Source of the DNA: Aureispira sp.
Lineage (GTDB): Bacteria > Bacteroidota > Bacteroidia > Chitinophagales > Saprospiraceae
Assembly (NCBI GenBank): GCA_024222455.1
Contig: JAAEPD010000413.1
Span: 1 to 47,422, forward strand
Direction: 5' to 3'
DNA: 47,422 nt
Under the pieces are notes generated by a model. It did no database searches. It saw only the letters and a list, made by a program, of their open reading frames with translations, and had not been told where the DNA came from. Below, piece by piece: positions 28,590 to 36,270 of the stretch. The translations under genes were made by a program, and so were the position numbers. The first letter of the stretch is position 1. Each line of letters starts with the position of its first letter.

Positions 28590-29882
28590 ATGAAATCTTG
28601 GTTGAGTTTAAGCATTTTTTGCCTTGTTTTTTCCAGTTCTATTTTAGCCCAAAAGCTAGTCGTTGTTAATGGTGGCCTTTATGGTTCATCCGTTGATTTT
28701 GCCAATGTAGGTATTTATGATCCTGCCACAGAGGTTTACACTTCTCTAGATACCATAAAGACCAACTCTGTACAAGATATATTGATTGAGGATGGTCGCT
28801 ATGTTTATGTAGCTGCTCAAGACAGTATTGTCAAAATTGATTTGCAGACCAATCAGCGCATAGCTGCTGCACAGTTTGGGGCTCCAAGTACTATTCATTT
28901 GACGTTGGCAGATAGTAAATTATTGGTAGGTAATTGGTATGGTTCTTCTAACAATAATTTAAGAGTATTTGATAAAAATACATTAACTTATTTAGATAGT
29001 ATTCCAGAGATAACAAAGCCAGCAAAGGATATGTTAGTGATTGGGGATGATCTTTATATTGTTCAAAATAGTGCTAATGCGTCTTATCAGGACACTCTAG
29101 GCTATTTAGCGGTAGTTGATTTAACTACAATGTCTTGGTTGCGTAATGAGACTTTATCTACAAATGGAGATGAAATAGGACGTTTGATAAATGTTGGAGA
29201 TACTGCTATTTATACCTTAAATAAGACTAGTAATACGATCTCTTCTTATAATGTCAATACACAAGCTAAAAGCACCGTTAGCAGCTCTGTTACTTTAGAG
29301 TATAACTTTTATGGACCAACAATCTTCAGAGAGGGAGATTATTGGATGTTGCCTTTTAATGGTGGAATTGGAGTTTTTGATATAGTTAATAATACTGCTA
29401 TTCAGACAAATATTGTATCTATCCCAATTGGAAATGGGTTTGGATTTGCTGTAGATAGCGTTCAAAATCGTATATTTGTAAGTCTAATTGAGTTTGGAAA
29501 CCAAAACTTGAACAAGGGTATTGTTTATAATTTTGCAGGAACCCCCGTAGATTCCTTTCAAGTTGGTTATTCACCAGAAGTGCTTGATATAGTTTATGAT
29601 AATATAACAACAGGATTAACAACAATGGTCGCACAAGATGTACAAAACGTCATCACCTCTATTTATCCCAACCCAACCACAGATTTTATAACTGTAAACA
29701 CAACAACGCAGCCTTCAGCACTGACTTTGCATGATATACAAGGTAAATTGGTAGCTGCACAAAGCCTTGATGCTTTAAGCTCTACAGTTGATGTACGTCG
29801 TTTAGTGAATGGTAGTTACATTTTGACTGTATGGAAAGCAGATGGTAAAGCTATTGGCTCACAAATGTTTGTAAAGCAATAA
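28590..29882 (+). CDS. BtuG-like secreted beta-propeller with T9SS type A sorting domain
   Basis: Protein of 430 residues: signal peptide (SWLSLSIFCLVFSSSILAQ), about 320 residues of repeating four-strand blades (VGIYDPATEVY, SIVKIDLQTNQRIAA, NLRVFDKNTLTYLDSI, LAVVDLTTMSWL, GIGVFDIVNN), typical of YncE/DUF5074-type seven-bladed propellers, then a type A sorting domain (about 353-430: SIYPNPTTDFITV, LHDIQGKLV, LVNGSYILTVW). It is the first gene after a cobalamin riboswitch. BtuG of Bacteroides is a surface propeller that captures B12 and docks on BtuB; I infer the same role here with T9SS anchoring replacing a lipid anchor. No lipobox is present. It is in an operon with the next gene (6-bp gap). 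Confidence 0.85.
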   Translation: MKSWLSLSIFCLVFSSSILAQKLVVVNGGLYGSSVDFANVGIYDPATEVYTSLDTIKTNSVQDILIEDGRYVYVAAQDSIVKIDLQTNQRIAAAQFGAPSTIHLTLADSKLLVGNWYGSSNNNLRVFDKNTLTYLDSIPEITKPAKDMLVIGDDLYIVQNSANASYQDTLGYLAVVDLTTMSWLRNETLSTNGDEIGRLINVGDTAIYTLNKTSNTISSYNVNTQAKSTVSSSVTLEYNFYGPTIFREGDYWMLPFNGGIGVFDIVNNTAIQTNIVSIPIGNGFGFAVDSVQNRIFVSLIEFGNQNLNKGIVYNFAGTPVDSFQVGYSPEVLDIVYDNITTGLTTMVAQDVQNVITSIYPNPTTDFITVNTTTQPSALTLHDIQGKLVAAQSLDALSSTVDVRRLVNGSYILTVWKADGKAIGSQMFVKQ

Positions 29883-29888
29883 TTAATT

Positions 29889-30881
29889 ATGCGAATAGTA
29901 ATTTGGATAGCTTTATTGAGTTTGTATTCTAATTGGATGCAAGCTCAATTTGCCCCACCTGCCGGCCAAGCAGGGACTACAGCTATACACAAAGACTCCT
30001 CTATATTTGTGGCTTGGGCCACAAAAGCTATAGTAGATAGTGGATATGTAGATATATCAGATACAACTCAAGGAAAAGTTAAGGCGTCTATGACTCTAAA
30101 TAATGCAACTGCTAAATCTGATGGTTGGGCAGTTAGTTTGGGAGATGGAGGGAGTGCTACATTGACTTTTGAGAACCCTATCCAAAATGGTGTAGGGCCT
30201 GATTTTGCTGTGTTTGAGAATGCTTTTAATAACACTTTTTTGGAGCTAGGTTTGGTAGAAGTTAGTTCTGATGGGCATCGATTTGTGCGTTTTGCAGCAA
30301 TCTCTAATACCGATACTTCTACACAGGTAAATGGTTTTGGAAGTGTAGATGCTACTAAGGTTTATAACTTGGCAGGAAAGTACAGTGCAGGTTATGGAAC
30401 TCCTTTTGATCTAGAAGAACTTAAAGATTCTGTTGGATTAGATGTAGATGCTGTAACACATGTTCGTGTGATAGATGTAGTAGGTTGTATAGAAGATCGT
30501 TTTGCTACTAGAGATAGCCGAGGCGTTATAATTAATGATCCTTGGAAAACAGCCTTTCAGACAGGAGGGTTTGATTTAGATGCAGTAGGTGTTATCCACC
30601 AAGATACTTCAACTTCATTGATTGGAGTAAAAGCAATTGCTAGTCAGCAAAGCCTAAAAGTTTATCCAAATCCTATTCAAGTAAATAATTTTTTGGAATT
30701 AGAAATAAATACTGCCGTCCAAAATTGGACTGCTCAATTGTTAACAATTGCAGGTAAACCGATTCAGATCTGGCATGACGAAAAGTCTTTATACATCAGA
30801 GATTTGCCTCAAGGATATTACTTGATGAAAGTGCAAACGAAAGATCAAAATTACATACAAAAAATACTAATATTGGAGTAA
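29889..30881 (+). CDS. Secreted cell-surface protein with T9SS type A sorting domain, B12-regulated
   Basis: Protein of 330 residues with a signal peptide (MRIVIWIALLSLYSNWMQAQ), a beta-rich domain of about 230 residues with GWAVSLGDGGSATLTFENP, GPDFAVFENAF, ELGLVEVSSDGHRFVRF and DAVTHVRVIDVVG, and a type A sorting domain (about 255-330: LKVYPNPIQ, LPQGYYLMKVQ, YIQKILILE). The 'DFAVFENAF...VEVSSDG' family is often found beside B12-regulated propellers in Bacteroidota, which fits its place 6 bp after the BtuG-like gene and behind the riboswitch. Its biochemical role is not known to me; a second B12-binding or accessory surface protein is the natural hypothesis. Confidence 0.82.
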   Translation: MRIVIWIALLSLYSNWMQAQFAPPAGQAGTTAIHKDSSIFVAWATKAIVDSGYVDISDTTQGKVKASMTLNNATAKSDGWAVSLGDGGSATLTFENPIQNGVGPDFAVFENAFNNTFLELGLVEVSSDGHRFVRFAAISNTDTSTQVNGFGSVDATKVYNLAGKYSAGYGTPFDLEELKDSVGLDVDAVTHVRVIDVVGCIEDRFATRDSRGVIINDPWKTAFQTGGFDLDAVGVIHQDTSTSLIGVKAIASQQSLKVYPNPIQVNNFLELEINTAVQNWTAQLLTIAGKPIQIWHDEKSLYIRDLPQGYYLMKVQTKDQNYIQKILILE

Positions 30882-30893
30882 TTTTTGTGCAAG

Positions 30894-30942
30894 TTGGGAT
30901 GTGATTAATTCACGTAGTATTCAATTAATTTATTCATCCCAA
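30894..30942 (+). terminator. Weak hairpin after the B12-regulated operon
   Basis: TTGGGATG (30894-30901) pairs with CATCCCAA (30935-30942), with a further ATTAATT pair possible in the loop. The following TTTATTC is a poor U-tract. It may be a weak terminator ending the riboswitch transcript before the hydroxylase gene, whose ATG is 15 bp further on. Confidence 0.38.
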
Positions 30943-30956
30943 TTTATTCAAAAATC

Positions 30957-31493
30957 ATGTTACAAGTAGCTATTTTTTTAGGAGGCGTATTTTTTTGGAC
31001 GTTTTTAGAGTATACAATTCATAGATTCTTAGGGCATAAACCTAAAGGAAGAATGGAGTTTACTAAAGAACATTTAAGGCACCATCGAGAAGGACATTAT
31101 TTTGCACCTTTTTACAAGAAAGTAATTGGAGCATTTATAATCCTAGGTCTAACGACTTTATTGTTTGCTTTACCATTTGGAATTCTTAATGGGTTTGTGT
31201 TTTCTTTTGGTGTCATATCTATGTACTTAGTATATGAGGTAGTCCACAAACGTGCACATACACACGCCCCTCCACATGGATATGCTGCTTATTTGCGTAA
31301 GCATCATTTTTATCACCATTTTAGAAACCCAGAAATGAACCATGGAGTAACTTCTCCAGTTTGGGATATGGTATTTAGAACTTATGCAAAAGTAGATACA
31401 GTTCCTGTGCCTAAACGTATGGCTTTAAAATGGTTATTGGATGAAGAAGGTGCATTGAAAAACGATTTTGTTGGTGATTATCAACTAATATAG
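30957..31493 (+). CDS. Sterol desaturase / fatty acid hydroxylase family membrane protein
   Basis: Integral membrane di-iron enzyme of 178 residues. Histidine clusters of the FA_hydroxylase family are all present in order: EYTIHRFLGH (about 18-27), HLRHHREGH (about 41-49), HKRAHTHAP (about 97-105) and HHFYHHF (about 115-121), alternating with hydrophobic segments (VAIFLGGVFFWTFL, VIGAFIILGLTTLLFALPFG, FVFSFGVISMYLVYEVV). The close resemblance to fatty acid 2-hydroxylases suggests hydroxylation of the acyl chain of sphingolipids or other membrane lipids, but carotenoid or sterol substrates are possible. Single gene; its terminator lies in the 3' end of the convergent lpxB. Confidence 0.88.
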   Translation: MLQVAIFLGGVFFWTFLEYTIHRFLGHKPKGRMEFTKEHLRHHREGHYFAPFYKKVIGAFIILGLTTLLFALPFGILNGFVFSFGVISMYLVYEVVHKRAHTHAPPHGYAAYLRKHHFYHHFRNPEMNHGVTSPVWDMVFRTYAKVDTVPVPKRMALKWLLDEEGALKNDFVGDYQLI

Positions 31494-31523
31494 AAGAGTA
31501 TACACTACACTACTTTTTATACT

Positions 31524-32660
31524 TTAAGAGTTGCCTTCGGGTAGCTCTTTTTTATTTTCTAGGAAGTCCAAAATCCCTTTAGCTGCTCGGTCAGATGCTC
31601 CTGAAGAACCCAATAGTTTGTGCAAGTGGTCATATTCTGTGAGCAGCTCTATTCTAGCAGTTCCTTCCAAAAGTTTAGAAAGCTCTGTTTGGAGTTGCTC
31701 TGTATTGAGTTCATGTTGGATCAACTCTTTGACAATCTCTTTTCCTACAATAAGATTAACAATAGCAATATAAGGTATTTTTATAATACGTTTCACAACA
31801 TGGTAGAGCAGAGCACTTGCCTTATAGCAAACCACTTGAGGTACTTTGAATAAAGCTGTTTCAAGTGTGGCTGTTCCTGACGTAACTAAAGCTGCATGAC
31901 TATTGGACAAAAGATCATAAGTCTGATTTTCGACTAAGGTCACTTGTGAGTATTGTTGTGTAAACTGCTGATAGAAGCTAGGAGGCATAGATGGTGCTCC
32001 TGCTATAACAAATTGGTAATCTGGGAATAATGGAACTAGACTCAGCATGACATTGAGCATAGCTAAAATTTCTTGTTTTCGGCTGCCTGGCAACAAGGCT
32101 ATGATTGGTTGATTACCTAGTTTTTGTGATGTTCTGAAATCAGGATTAGGTTGAAATTGCTGAACTACGTCTAACAAAGGATGACCTACATACTCAACAG
32201 GATATTCATGTTTAGCATAAAACTCTTTTTCAAAGGGTAGGATGACAAACATTTTGTCGACATACTGCTTTATTTTTCGAACACGTTTCTCTCTAGTTGC
32301 CCAAACTTGAGGTGAGATATAATAAATAACCTTATACTCTTGCTCCTTAGCCCATCGAGCTATCCTCAAATTAAAGCCAGAATAGTCGATTAAGATAAGC
32401 GTGTCTGGTGCAAATTCTTGGATGTCAGCCTCACAGAAACGGAAGTTTTTACGGATAGTCCCTAAATTCTTGAGTACTTGCCAAATTCCCATGAAAGCTA
32501 GATCTCTGTAGTGTTTGGCTAAGTCTGCTCCAGCTGTTTGCATCAAATCACCTCCCCAAGCTCTTATGGTAGCTTGAGAATCTAATTTTTTGATTGATTT
32601 GATGAGGTTAGATCCATGCAAATCACCAGATGGTTCACCAGAGATAATATAATAACGCAT
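31524..32660 (-). CDS. lpxB: Lipid-A-disaccharide synthase
   Basis: Glycosyltransferase (family GT19) of 378 residues joining lipid X and UDP-2,3-diacylglucosamine into the tetraacyl disaccharide of lipid A at the inner face of the cytoplasmic membrane. Family motifs present: MRYYIISGEPSGDLHGSNL at the start, WGGDLMQTAGADL, DLAFMGIWQVL, YYISPQVWATREKRV, VEYVGHPLLD, IALLPGSRKQEI and VTSGTATLETALF. The length is normal. The ATG at 32660 directly follows a run of nine T on the coding strand, which is also the tail of the terminator of the upstream operon, so its own promoter is not evident. Presence of lpxB confirms a Gram-negative outer membrane with lipid A. Confidence 0.97.
   Translation of the reverse strand: MRYYIISGEPSGDLHGSNLIKSIKKLDSQATIRAWGGDLMQTAGADLAKHYRDLAFMGIWQVLKNLGTIRKNFRFCEADIQEFAPDTLILIDYSGFNLRIARWAKEQEYKVIYYISPQVWATREKRVRKIKQYVDKMFVILPFEKEFYAKHEYPVEYVGHPLLDVVQQFQPNPDFRTSQKLGNQPIIALLPGSRKQEILAMLNVMLSLVPLFPDYQFVIAGAPSMPPSFYQQFTQQYSQVTLVENQTYDLLSNSHAALVTSGTATLETALFKVPQVVCYKASALLYHVVKRIIKIPYIAIVNLIVGKEIVKELIQHELNTEQLQTELSKLLEGTARIELLTEYDHLHKLLGSSGASDRAAKGILDFLENKKELPEGNS
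31526..31553 (+). terminator. UUCG-loop terminator embedded in the 3' end of lpxB
   Basis: AAGAGTTGCC (31526-31535), loop TTCG and GGTAGCTCTT (31540-31549) form a 10-bp stem with two G-T wobbles, closed by a cUUCGg tetraloop and followed by T to 31553. It is oriented to stop plus-strand transcription from the hydroxylase gene (stop at 31493), and the same bases encode the last residues of LpxB (ELPEGNS) on the other strand. Confidence 0.8.
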
Positions 32661-32715
32661 AAAAAAAAAGTTTGAGCAGCAAGTTATATAAAATGACTAG
32701 CTACTCAAACTTTTT
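32661..32715 (-). terminator. Intrinsic terminator ending the 35.9-32.7 kb operon, touching the lpxB start
   Basis: On the minus strand, AAAAAGTTTGAG (32715-32704) pairs perfectly over 12 bp with CTCAAACTTTTT (32676-32665), with a 27-nt loop and a nine-T tail (to 32661). The last T is immediately followed by the lpxB ATG (32660-32658). It starts 26 bp after the stop of the TlpA-like gene. Read-through past this hairpin may be the way lpxB is expressed. Confidence 0.75.
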
Positions 32716-32741
32716 AGAAAGGGGATTGTTTTTTCTTCCTC

Positions 32742-33350
32742 TTAATCTTTGCTTATATATTTATCAATAGTAGCCATTAATTCTTCTTTAGTCTTTATAT
32801 CAGGACTAGCCATTAGTACAGTTTGTATAATCCCTTGTGCATCAATTACAATATGTGTAGGAAATGCAAATACTCTAAAATCACTCATTAGTTTATTCTG
32901 ATTGGCTCCTACTTTGTAAGAAAACTCATGTTTTTCTAAAAACTTTGTGAGATCAGCTTCATCATCTAGAGATGGAGCTAAAAATAGAACATTGTTATCT
33001 TTGTATTTTTCAGATAATTCGTTGAGTTCCGGAATTTCTGCGACACAAGGTTTGCAAGCTATAAACCAAAATTTAAGTACAACTACTTGACCGTTTGTGC
33101 TTTCGTTAGTATGTGTCTGGCCATCCAAATCTGTAAAGGAAAAGGAAGGTGCAGGTTGATCCTCTAAGCTTTTTCGATAGTTTTCGACAATATCTTTAGG
33201 CAGCTCACCTAAATCTTCTGTCAATACAATAGGTTCTTTATCACCTCTATTTTGTGTATTAACTATATTACTGTCTTTTGTCGGAGTCTTTTTTGTTTGG
33301 TTACAAGCCGCACTAAAACAGAAGATAGCTAGTATGATTATTAGTTTCAT
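32742..33350 (-). CDS. TlpA-like thioredoxin-fold lipoprotein
   Basis: The ATG at 33350 gives 202 residues with a lipoprotein signal (MKLIIILAIFCFSAACNQ); an upstream in-frame ATG at 33392 would add a non-signal leader and is less likely. A linker is followed by an AhpC/TSA-Redoxin domain: APSFSFTDLDGQTHTNE, VVVLKFWFIACKPCVAEIPE with the CKPC redox pair, FLAPSLDDEADLTKFLEK and VFAFPTHIVID with the cis-Pro loop. Probably a periplasmic thiol-disulfide oxidoreductase like TlpA/ResA. It is the last gene of a minus operon, followed by a terminator, and lies 57 bp after the hydrolase lipoprotein gene. Confidence 0.87.
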   Translation of the reverse strand: MKLIIILAIFCFSAACNQTKKTPTKDSNIVNTQNRGDKEPIVLTEDLGELPKDIVENYRKSLEDQPAPSFSFTDLDGQTHTNESTNGQVVVLKFWFIACKPCVAEIPELNELSEKYKDNNVLFLAPSLDDEADLTKFLEKHEFSYKVGANQNKLMSDFRVFAFPTHIVIDAQGIIQTVLMASPDIKTKEELMATIDKYISKD

Positions 33351-33407
33351 AATAACAAGAATTTGATTAAATCTGTAAAAGGGGGCTTCCAACAGAACGG
33401 TAATTGA

Positions 33408-34229
33408 CTAAAGATTGTTTAAAAAGCTATTAATTGCTGTCCAATATTCCTCATTTCCAGCATTTTTCTTCCACAAAGCCCTAGAACCATGATAGCCGTC
33501 ACCAGTAGGGATAAAGTGGACTTGTTTATCGGTTAGCTTTCTTTTTGCTACCAATTCAGTCAATTCAGCAGCCTCTTCTTTAGAAGATGTGACAAACATA
33601 GGTTTTTCAAAATTGACTAAAAGCTCTACTAAATCGCCTTTTTCCTCAGAAAAATAGTTTCCAGGACTAAAAGAAATAACAGCCGCTACATTGTCTAATG
33701 CAATTGCTGTATACAATGCAAGAGTAGAAGAGTATGAACTTCCCCAAAGTATAACTGGCTTTTGATATTTTTGCGAAGCATAGGCAACGGCAGCATCTAT
33801 ATCTTGATGAGCATCTAAATAATCTGTAGGTTTTTCTGCTTTTTGAGCTCTCAAAAAAGTCTCATTAACATACTCAGAACTATCACCCATAGGGCCACCA
33901 GAGCGTTGGTCAGTAGCTATACAATTGAATCCTTTTTCGTGTAGTACTAAGGCAATAGAATCATATTCGTATTTATTCCAGCGAGCTTGATGACAAAGCA
34001 CTATAGTTTTGGCTGTATCGTGTTTGTGGTACAAATGTGCTGTGATTTCCAAGCTATCCAATGACAAAAAGCTAATTTTCTCAGGAAAGTCTTTTTGAGG
34101 AGTTGGTTCTACCACAGTAGTGCTGTCTTTGGTATTTATAGCAGTGTTTGTATTGTTGTTATCTGTTTGACAAGAACTAAAAAAATAGAGTGTAAGAATA
34201 ACTAAACTAGTTGGTATAAGTGTTTTCAT
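33408..34229 (-). CDS. Alpha/beta-hydrolase family lipoprotein
   Basis: Protein of 273 residues with lipoprotein signal MKTLIPTSLVILTLYFFSSCQ (Cys at about 20). The hydrolase core includes KTIVLCHQARWNKYEYDSIA, GFNCIATDQRSGG, the nucleophile elbow ILWGSSYSSTLAL (Ser in G-S-S-Y-S), and a C-terminal His in GDGYHGSRALW. It resembles dienelactone-hydrolase-type carboxylesterases; the substrate is unknown. Probably anchored in the envelope facing the periplasm. It starts 2 bp from the glycosyltransferase stop, so the genes are co-transcribed and likely co-translated. Confidence 0.82.
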   Translation of the reverse strand: MKTLIPTSLVILTLYFFSSCQTDNNNTNTAINTKDSTTVVEPTPQKDFPEKISFLSLDSLEITAHLYHKHDTAKTIVLCHQARWNKYEYDSIALVLHEKGFNCIATDQRSGGPMGDSSEYVNETFLRAQKAEKPTDYLDAHQDIDAAVAYASQKYQKPVILWGSSYSSTLALYTAIALDNVAAVISFSPGNYFSEEKGDLVELLVNFEKPMFVTSSKEEAAELTELVAKRKLTDKQVHFIPTGDGYHGSRALWKKNAGNEEYWTAINSFLNNL

Positions 34230-34231
34230 TA

Positions 34232-35362
34232 TTATTTGTTATTTTTTAATGAGTTCATATTTAAAGATTTGAATGTTTGTTTCTTGCCAAGAAAATAAGC
34301 CGAAATAATACTTTTAGGGTAACGGCCTATCATATTCATTTTAGGGTTTTGTTGGTAGGCATATTTTTGAACAAGCACCTTCATTCTCTTTCGTTTTTTG
34401 ATATGTTTAGGAATACCAAAAAAGAATTGCCAATGTGCCTTTATGATAGAGCCAATATTAGCGAACTCACCTTTCATTAGAAAACGAACACCTGCAACTC
34501 CATCTAATATTAATCGTACCCAAATAACCCAAAGCATACGCCATTTCGACTCGTTCTTAAACACCATTGTAAGGCTGTTACGAAAGTTTAGGAAAGCTTT
34601 TCGTGGGCTAGTGACGGGTAATGTGCCACCTCCTACATGCCAAACTTGAGATGCTGGCTGAACCATTATTTTATAATTGGCTCGTTTTAGTCGCCAGCAG
34701 AGATCAATTTCTTCCATATGGGCAAAGAAATCGCCATCAAAACCACCAATCTGATGAAACAGAGAGCCTCTAATGAACAATGCAGCTCCTGAAGCCCAAA
34801 AGACCTCCTGAGCATCATCATATTGGCCATTATCTTTTTCCACATCAAAAAATATTCGACCCCTACAAAAAGGGTAGCCAAATTTGTCGATCCAACCACC
34901 ACTAGCACCTGCGTGCTCAAATAGTTTTTTGTCTGCTTGCATCTTTATTTTAGGTTGACAAGCAGCTACCTGAGGGTCTTTTTCCATTAGGTCTATCACA
35001 GGCTGTATCCAATTGGGGGAGACCTCTACATCTGAGTTAAGTAAAATATAGTAGTCTGCTTCAACCTGCTTTAGGGCAAGATTGTAGCCTTGCGCAAAAC
35101 CATAGTTTTCAGGAAGTTTAATGATATATCTTGGATAATCTCTTTGACTGCTAGATGCGTCTTGACTATTCTGGTATTGAAAGCCTTCTTTTTCCAAAAA
35201 GGCTAATGACTCATCTGAAGAACCATTATCTGCCACATAAAGGCTTAGGTTAGGATATTTAGATTGATATACAGAAGGCAAAAACTTACGTAAGAAGCCC
35301 TCACCGTTCCAATTAAGAATAACTATAGCTACAGAAGGATAGTCCTTTTGTGTTGTTGACAT
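34232..35362 (-). CDS. Glycosyltransferase family 2 (rhamnosyltransferase-like)
   Basis: Protein of 376 residues with a GT-A fold: SVAIVILNWNGEGFLRKFL at the start, LYVADNGSSDESLAFL, ENYGFAQGYNLAL, YILLNSDVEVSPNWI with the D-x-D-like metal site, VFWASGAALFIRGSLF, GGFDGDFFAHMEEIDLCWRL, and WHVGGGTLP. A C-terminal amphipathic/hydrophobic stretch (RMLWVIWVRLILDGVAGVRFL) suggests association with the inner membrane. Likely adds a sugar to a surface polysaccharide or lipopolysaccharide; acceptor unknown. No other polysaccharide genes are adjacent, apart from lpxB nearby on the same strand. Confidence 0.92.
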   Translation of the reverse strand: MSTTQKDYPSVAIVILNWNGEGFLRKFLPSVYQSKYPNLSLYVADNGSSDESLAFLEKEGFQYQNSQDASSSQRDYPRYIIKLPENYGFAQGYNLALKQVEADYYILLNSDVEVSPNWIQPVIDLMEKDPQVAACQPKIKMQADKKLFEHAGASGGWIDKFGYPFCRGRIFFDVEKDNGQYDDAQEVFWASGAALFIRGSLFHQIGGFDGDFFAHMEEIDLCWRLKRANYKIMVQPASQVWHVGGGTLPVTSPRKAFLNFRNSLTMVFKNESKWRMLWVIWVRLILDGVAGVRFLMKGEFANIGSIIKAHWQFFFGIPKHIKKRKRMKVLVQKYAYQQNPKMNMIGRYPKSIISAYFLGKKQTFKSLNMNSLKNNK

Positions 35363-35415
35363 ATAAATTAATCTGCGAATTTGAAAATGTATTGATTTAC
35401 TAACTTAAAAATACT

Positions 35416-35922
35416 CTAACTGGTCAAGCGTGAAAAACGCTCCCAACCAACCTTGAGTAGTCCAAACAAGAAAATAAAAATTAAAGCAACCTGCCAAATA
35501 GCTTTTAGCTCTAAAATTTCTAGTTCCATAATTAACAAAATAGACATAAATGTAACAAAGATAAGAATCATCAGCTCATAAAACTCACCAAACCAAGGTA
35601 AATCGCTTATGCGAACATTTTTATTGATAAGAAATAGACATACAAACATAGATACTACAGGAAGATAATATACAAAAGGGTTTAAGGCCCAAAGTGTTTT
35701 ATGTTCGAAAACCATGGTATACAGCCAAATAGTAATAGAAAAAATGCCAGGAATGGAGATACCATACACAATAACAGAGTACATCTTATTGTAGGGAGGG
35801 GTGTTCCCTCTGCCTGCACTTGTATTGTTAAGTATGAGGGCAAAGATTGGCAATACCATAAAAAATAGTAATATTGCCATGTTGTCTTTGACAAAGTATT
35901 CAATTAGATGTTCTAAAGTCAT
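35416..35922 (-). CDS. Hypothetical polytopic membrane protein
   Basis: 168 residues with about five predicted membrane segments (AILLFFMVLPIFALIL, IVYGISIPGIFSITIWLYTM, FVYYLPVVSMFVCLFLI, ELMILIFVTFMSILLIME, WQVALIFIFLFGLLKVGWE) and the loop motifs GRGNTPPYNKMYS and ISDLPWFGEFYEL. I do not recognise a named family, although small proteins of this layout recur in Bacteroidota. It is the first gene of the minus run leading to the glycosyltransferase (53-bp gap), and probably shares its promoter. Confidence 0.75.
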   Translation of the reverse strand: MTLEHLIEYFVKDNMAILLFFMVLPIFALILNNTSAGRGNTPPYNKMYSVIVYGISIPGIFSITIWLYTMVFEHKTLWALNPFVYYLPVVSMFVCLFLINKNVRISDLPWFGEFYELMILIFVTFMSILLIMELEILELKAIWQVALIFIFLFGLLKVGWERFSRLTS

Positions 35923-36131
35923 ACGAATATCGTTTAAAAAGGCGTTAGTATAGGAAGTTGTTTTTTTGTTTTTTATTAAATAAACCTATTCCCGACACTA
36001 AAACCTACTATAAAAGAAGGTTTGGGAGCCAAAAATACTAAGGAAAATTACTGTTTTAGGCTTAAATATCATAAAAAAACTAAAAATATAGGTATGAAGG
36101 GGATTTTAGACGACTTTCTTAGAACCCCAAA

Positions 36132-36162
36132 TTTGTTGAATTGCTTAATTTACCTATTTTTG
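36132..36162 (+). promoter_or_regulatory. Bacteroidota-type promoter for the TPR/beta-barrel pair
   Basis: TTTG (36132-36135), 19-nt spacer and TATTTTTG (36155-36162) match the -33 TTTG / -7 TAnnTTTG pattern exactly. It leaves a leader of about 100 nt before the ATG at 36271. The rest of the 348-bp gap 35923-36270 is AT-rich; I see no coding region, RNA gene or terminator in it. Confidence 0.62.
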
Positions 36163-36270
36163 TCACTAATACAAATAGACTTGTTGTAAGCAAGTTTGAT
36201 ACATGAAAGTAAGGAGCTTATTAGCTTCCCCACTTTTTAATAAAAGGAATCAACATTCATTAAATAATAA

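Noticed and set aside
33351-33392. Earlier ATG (33392) for the TlpA-like lipoprotein
   Set aside because: It would put 14 residues ahead of a clear lipoprotein signal that begins at 33350.
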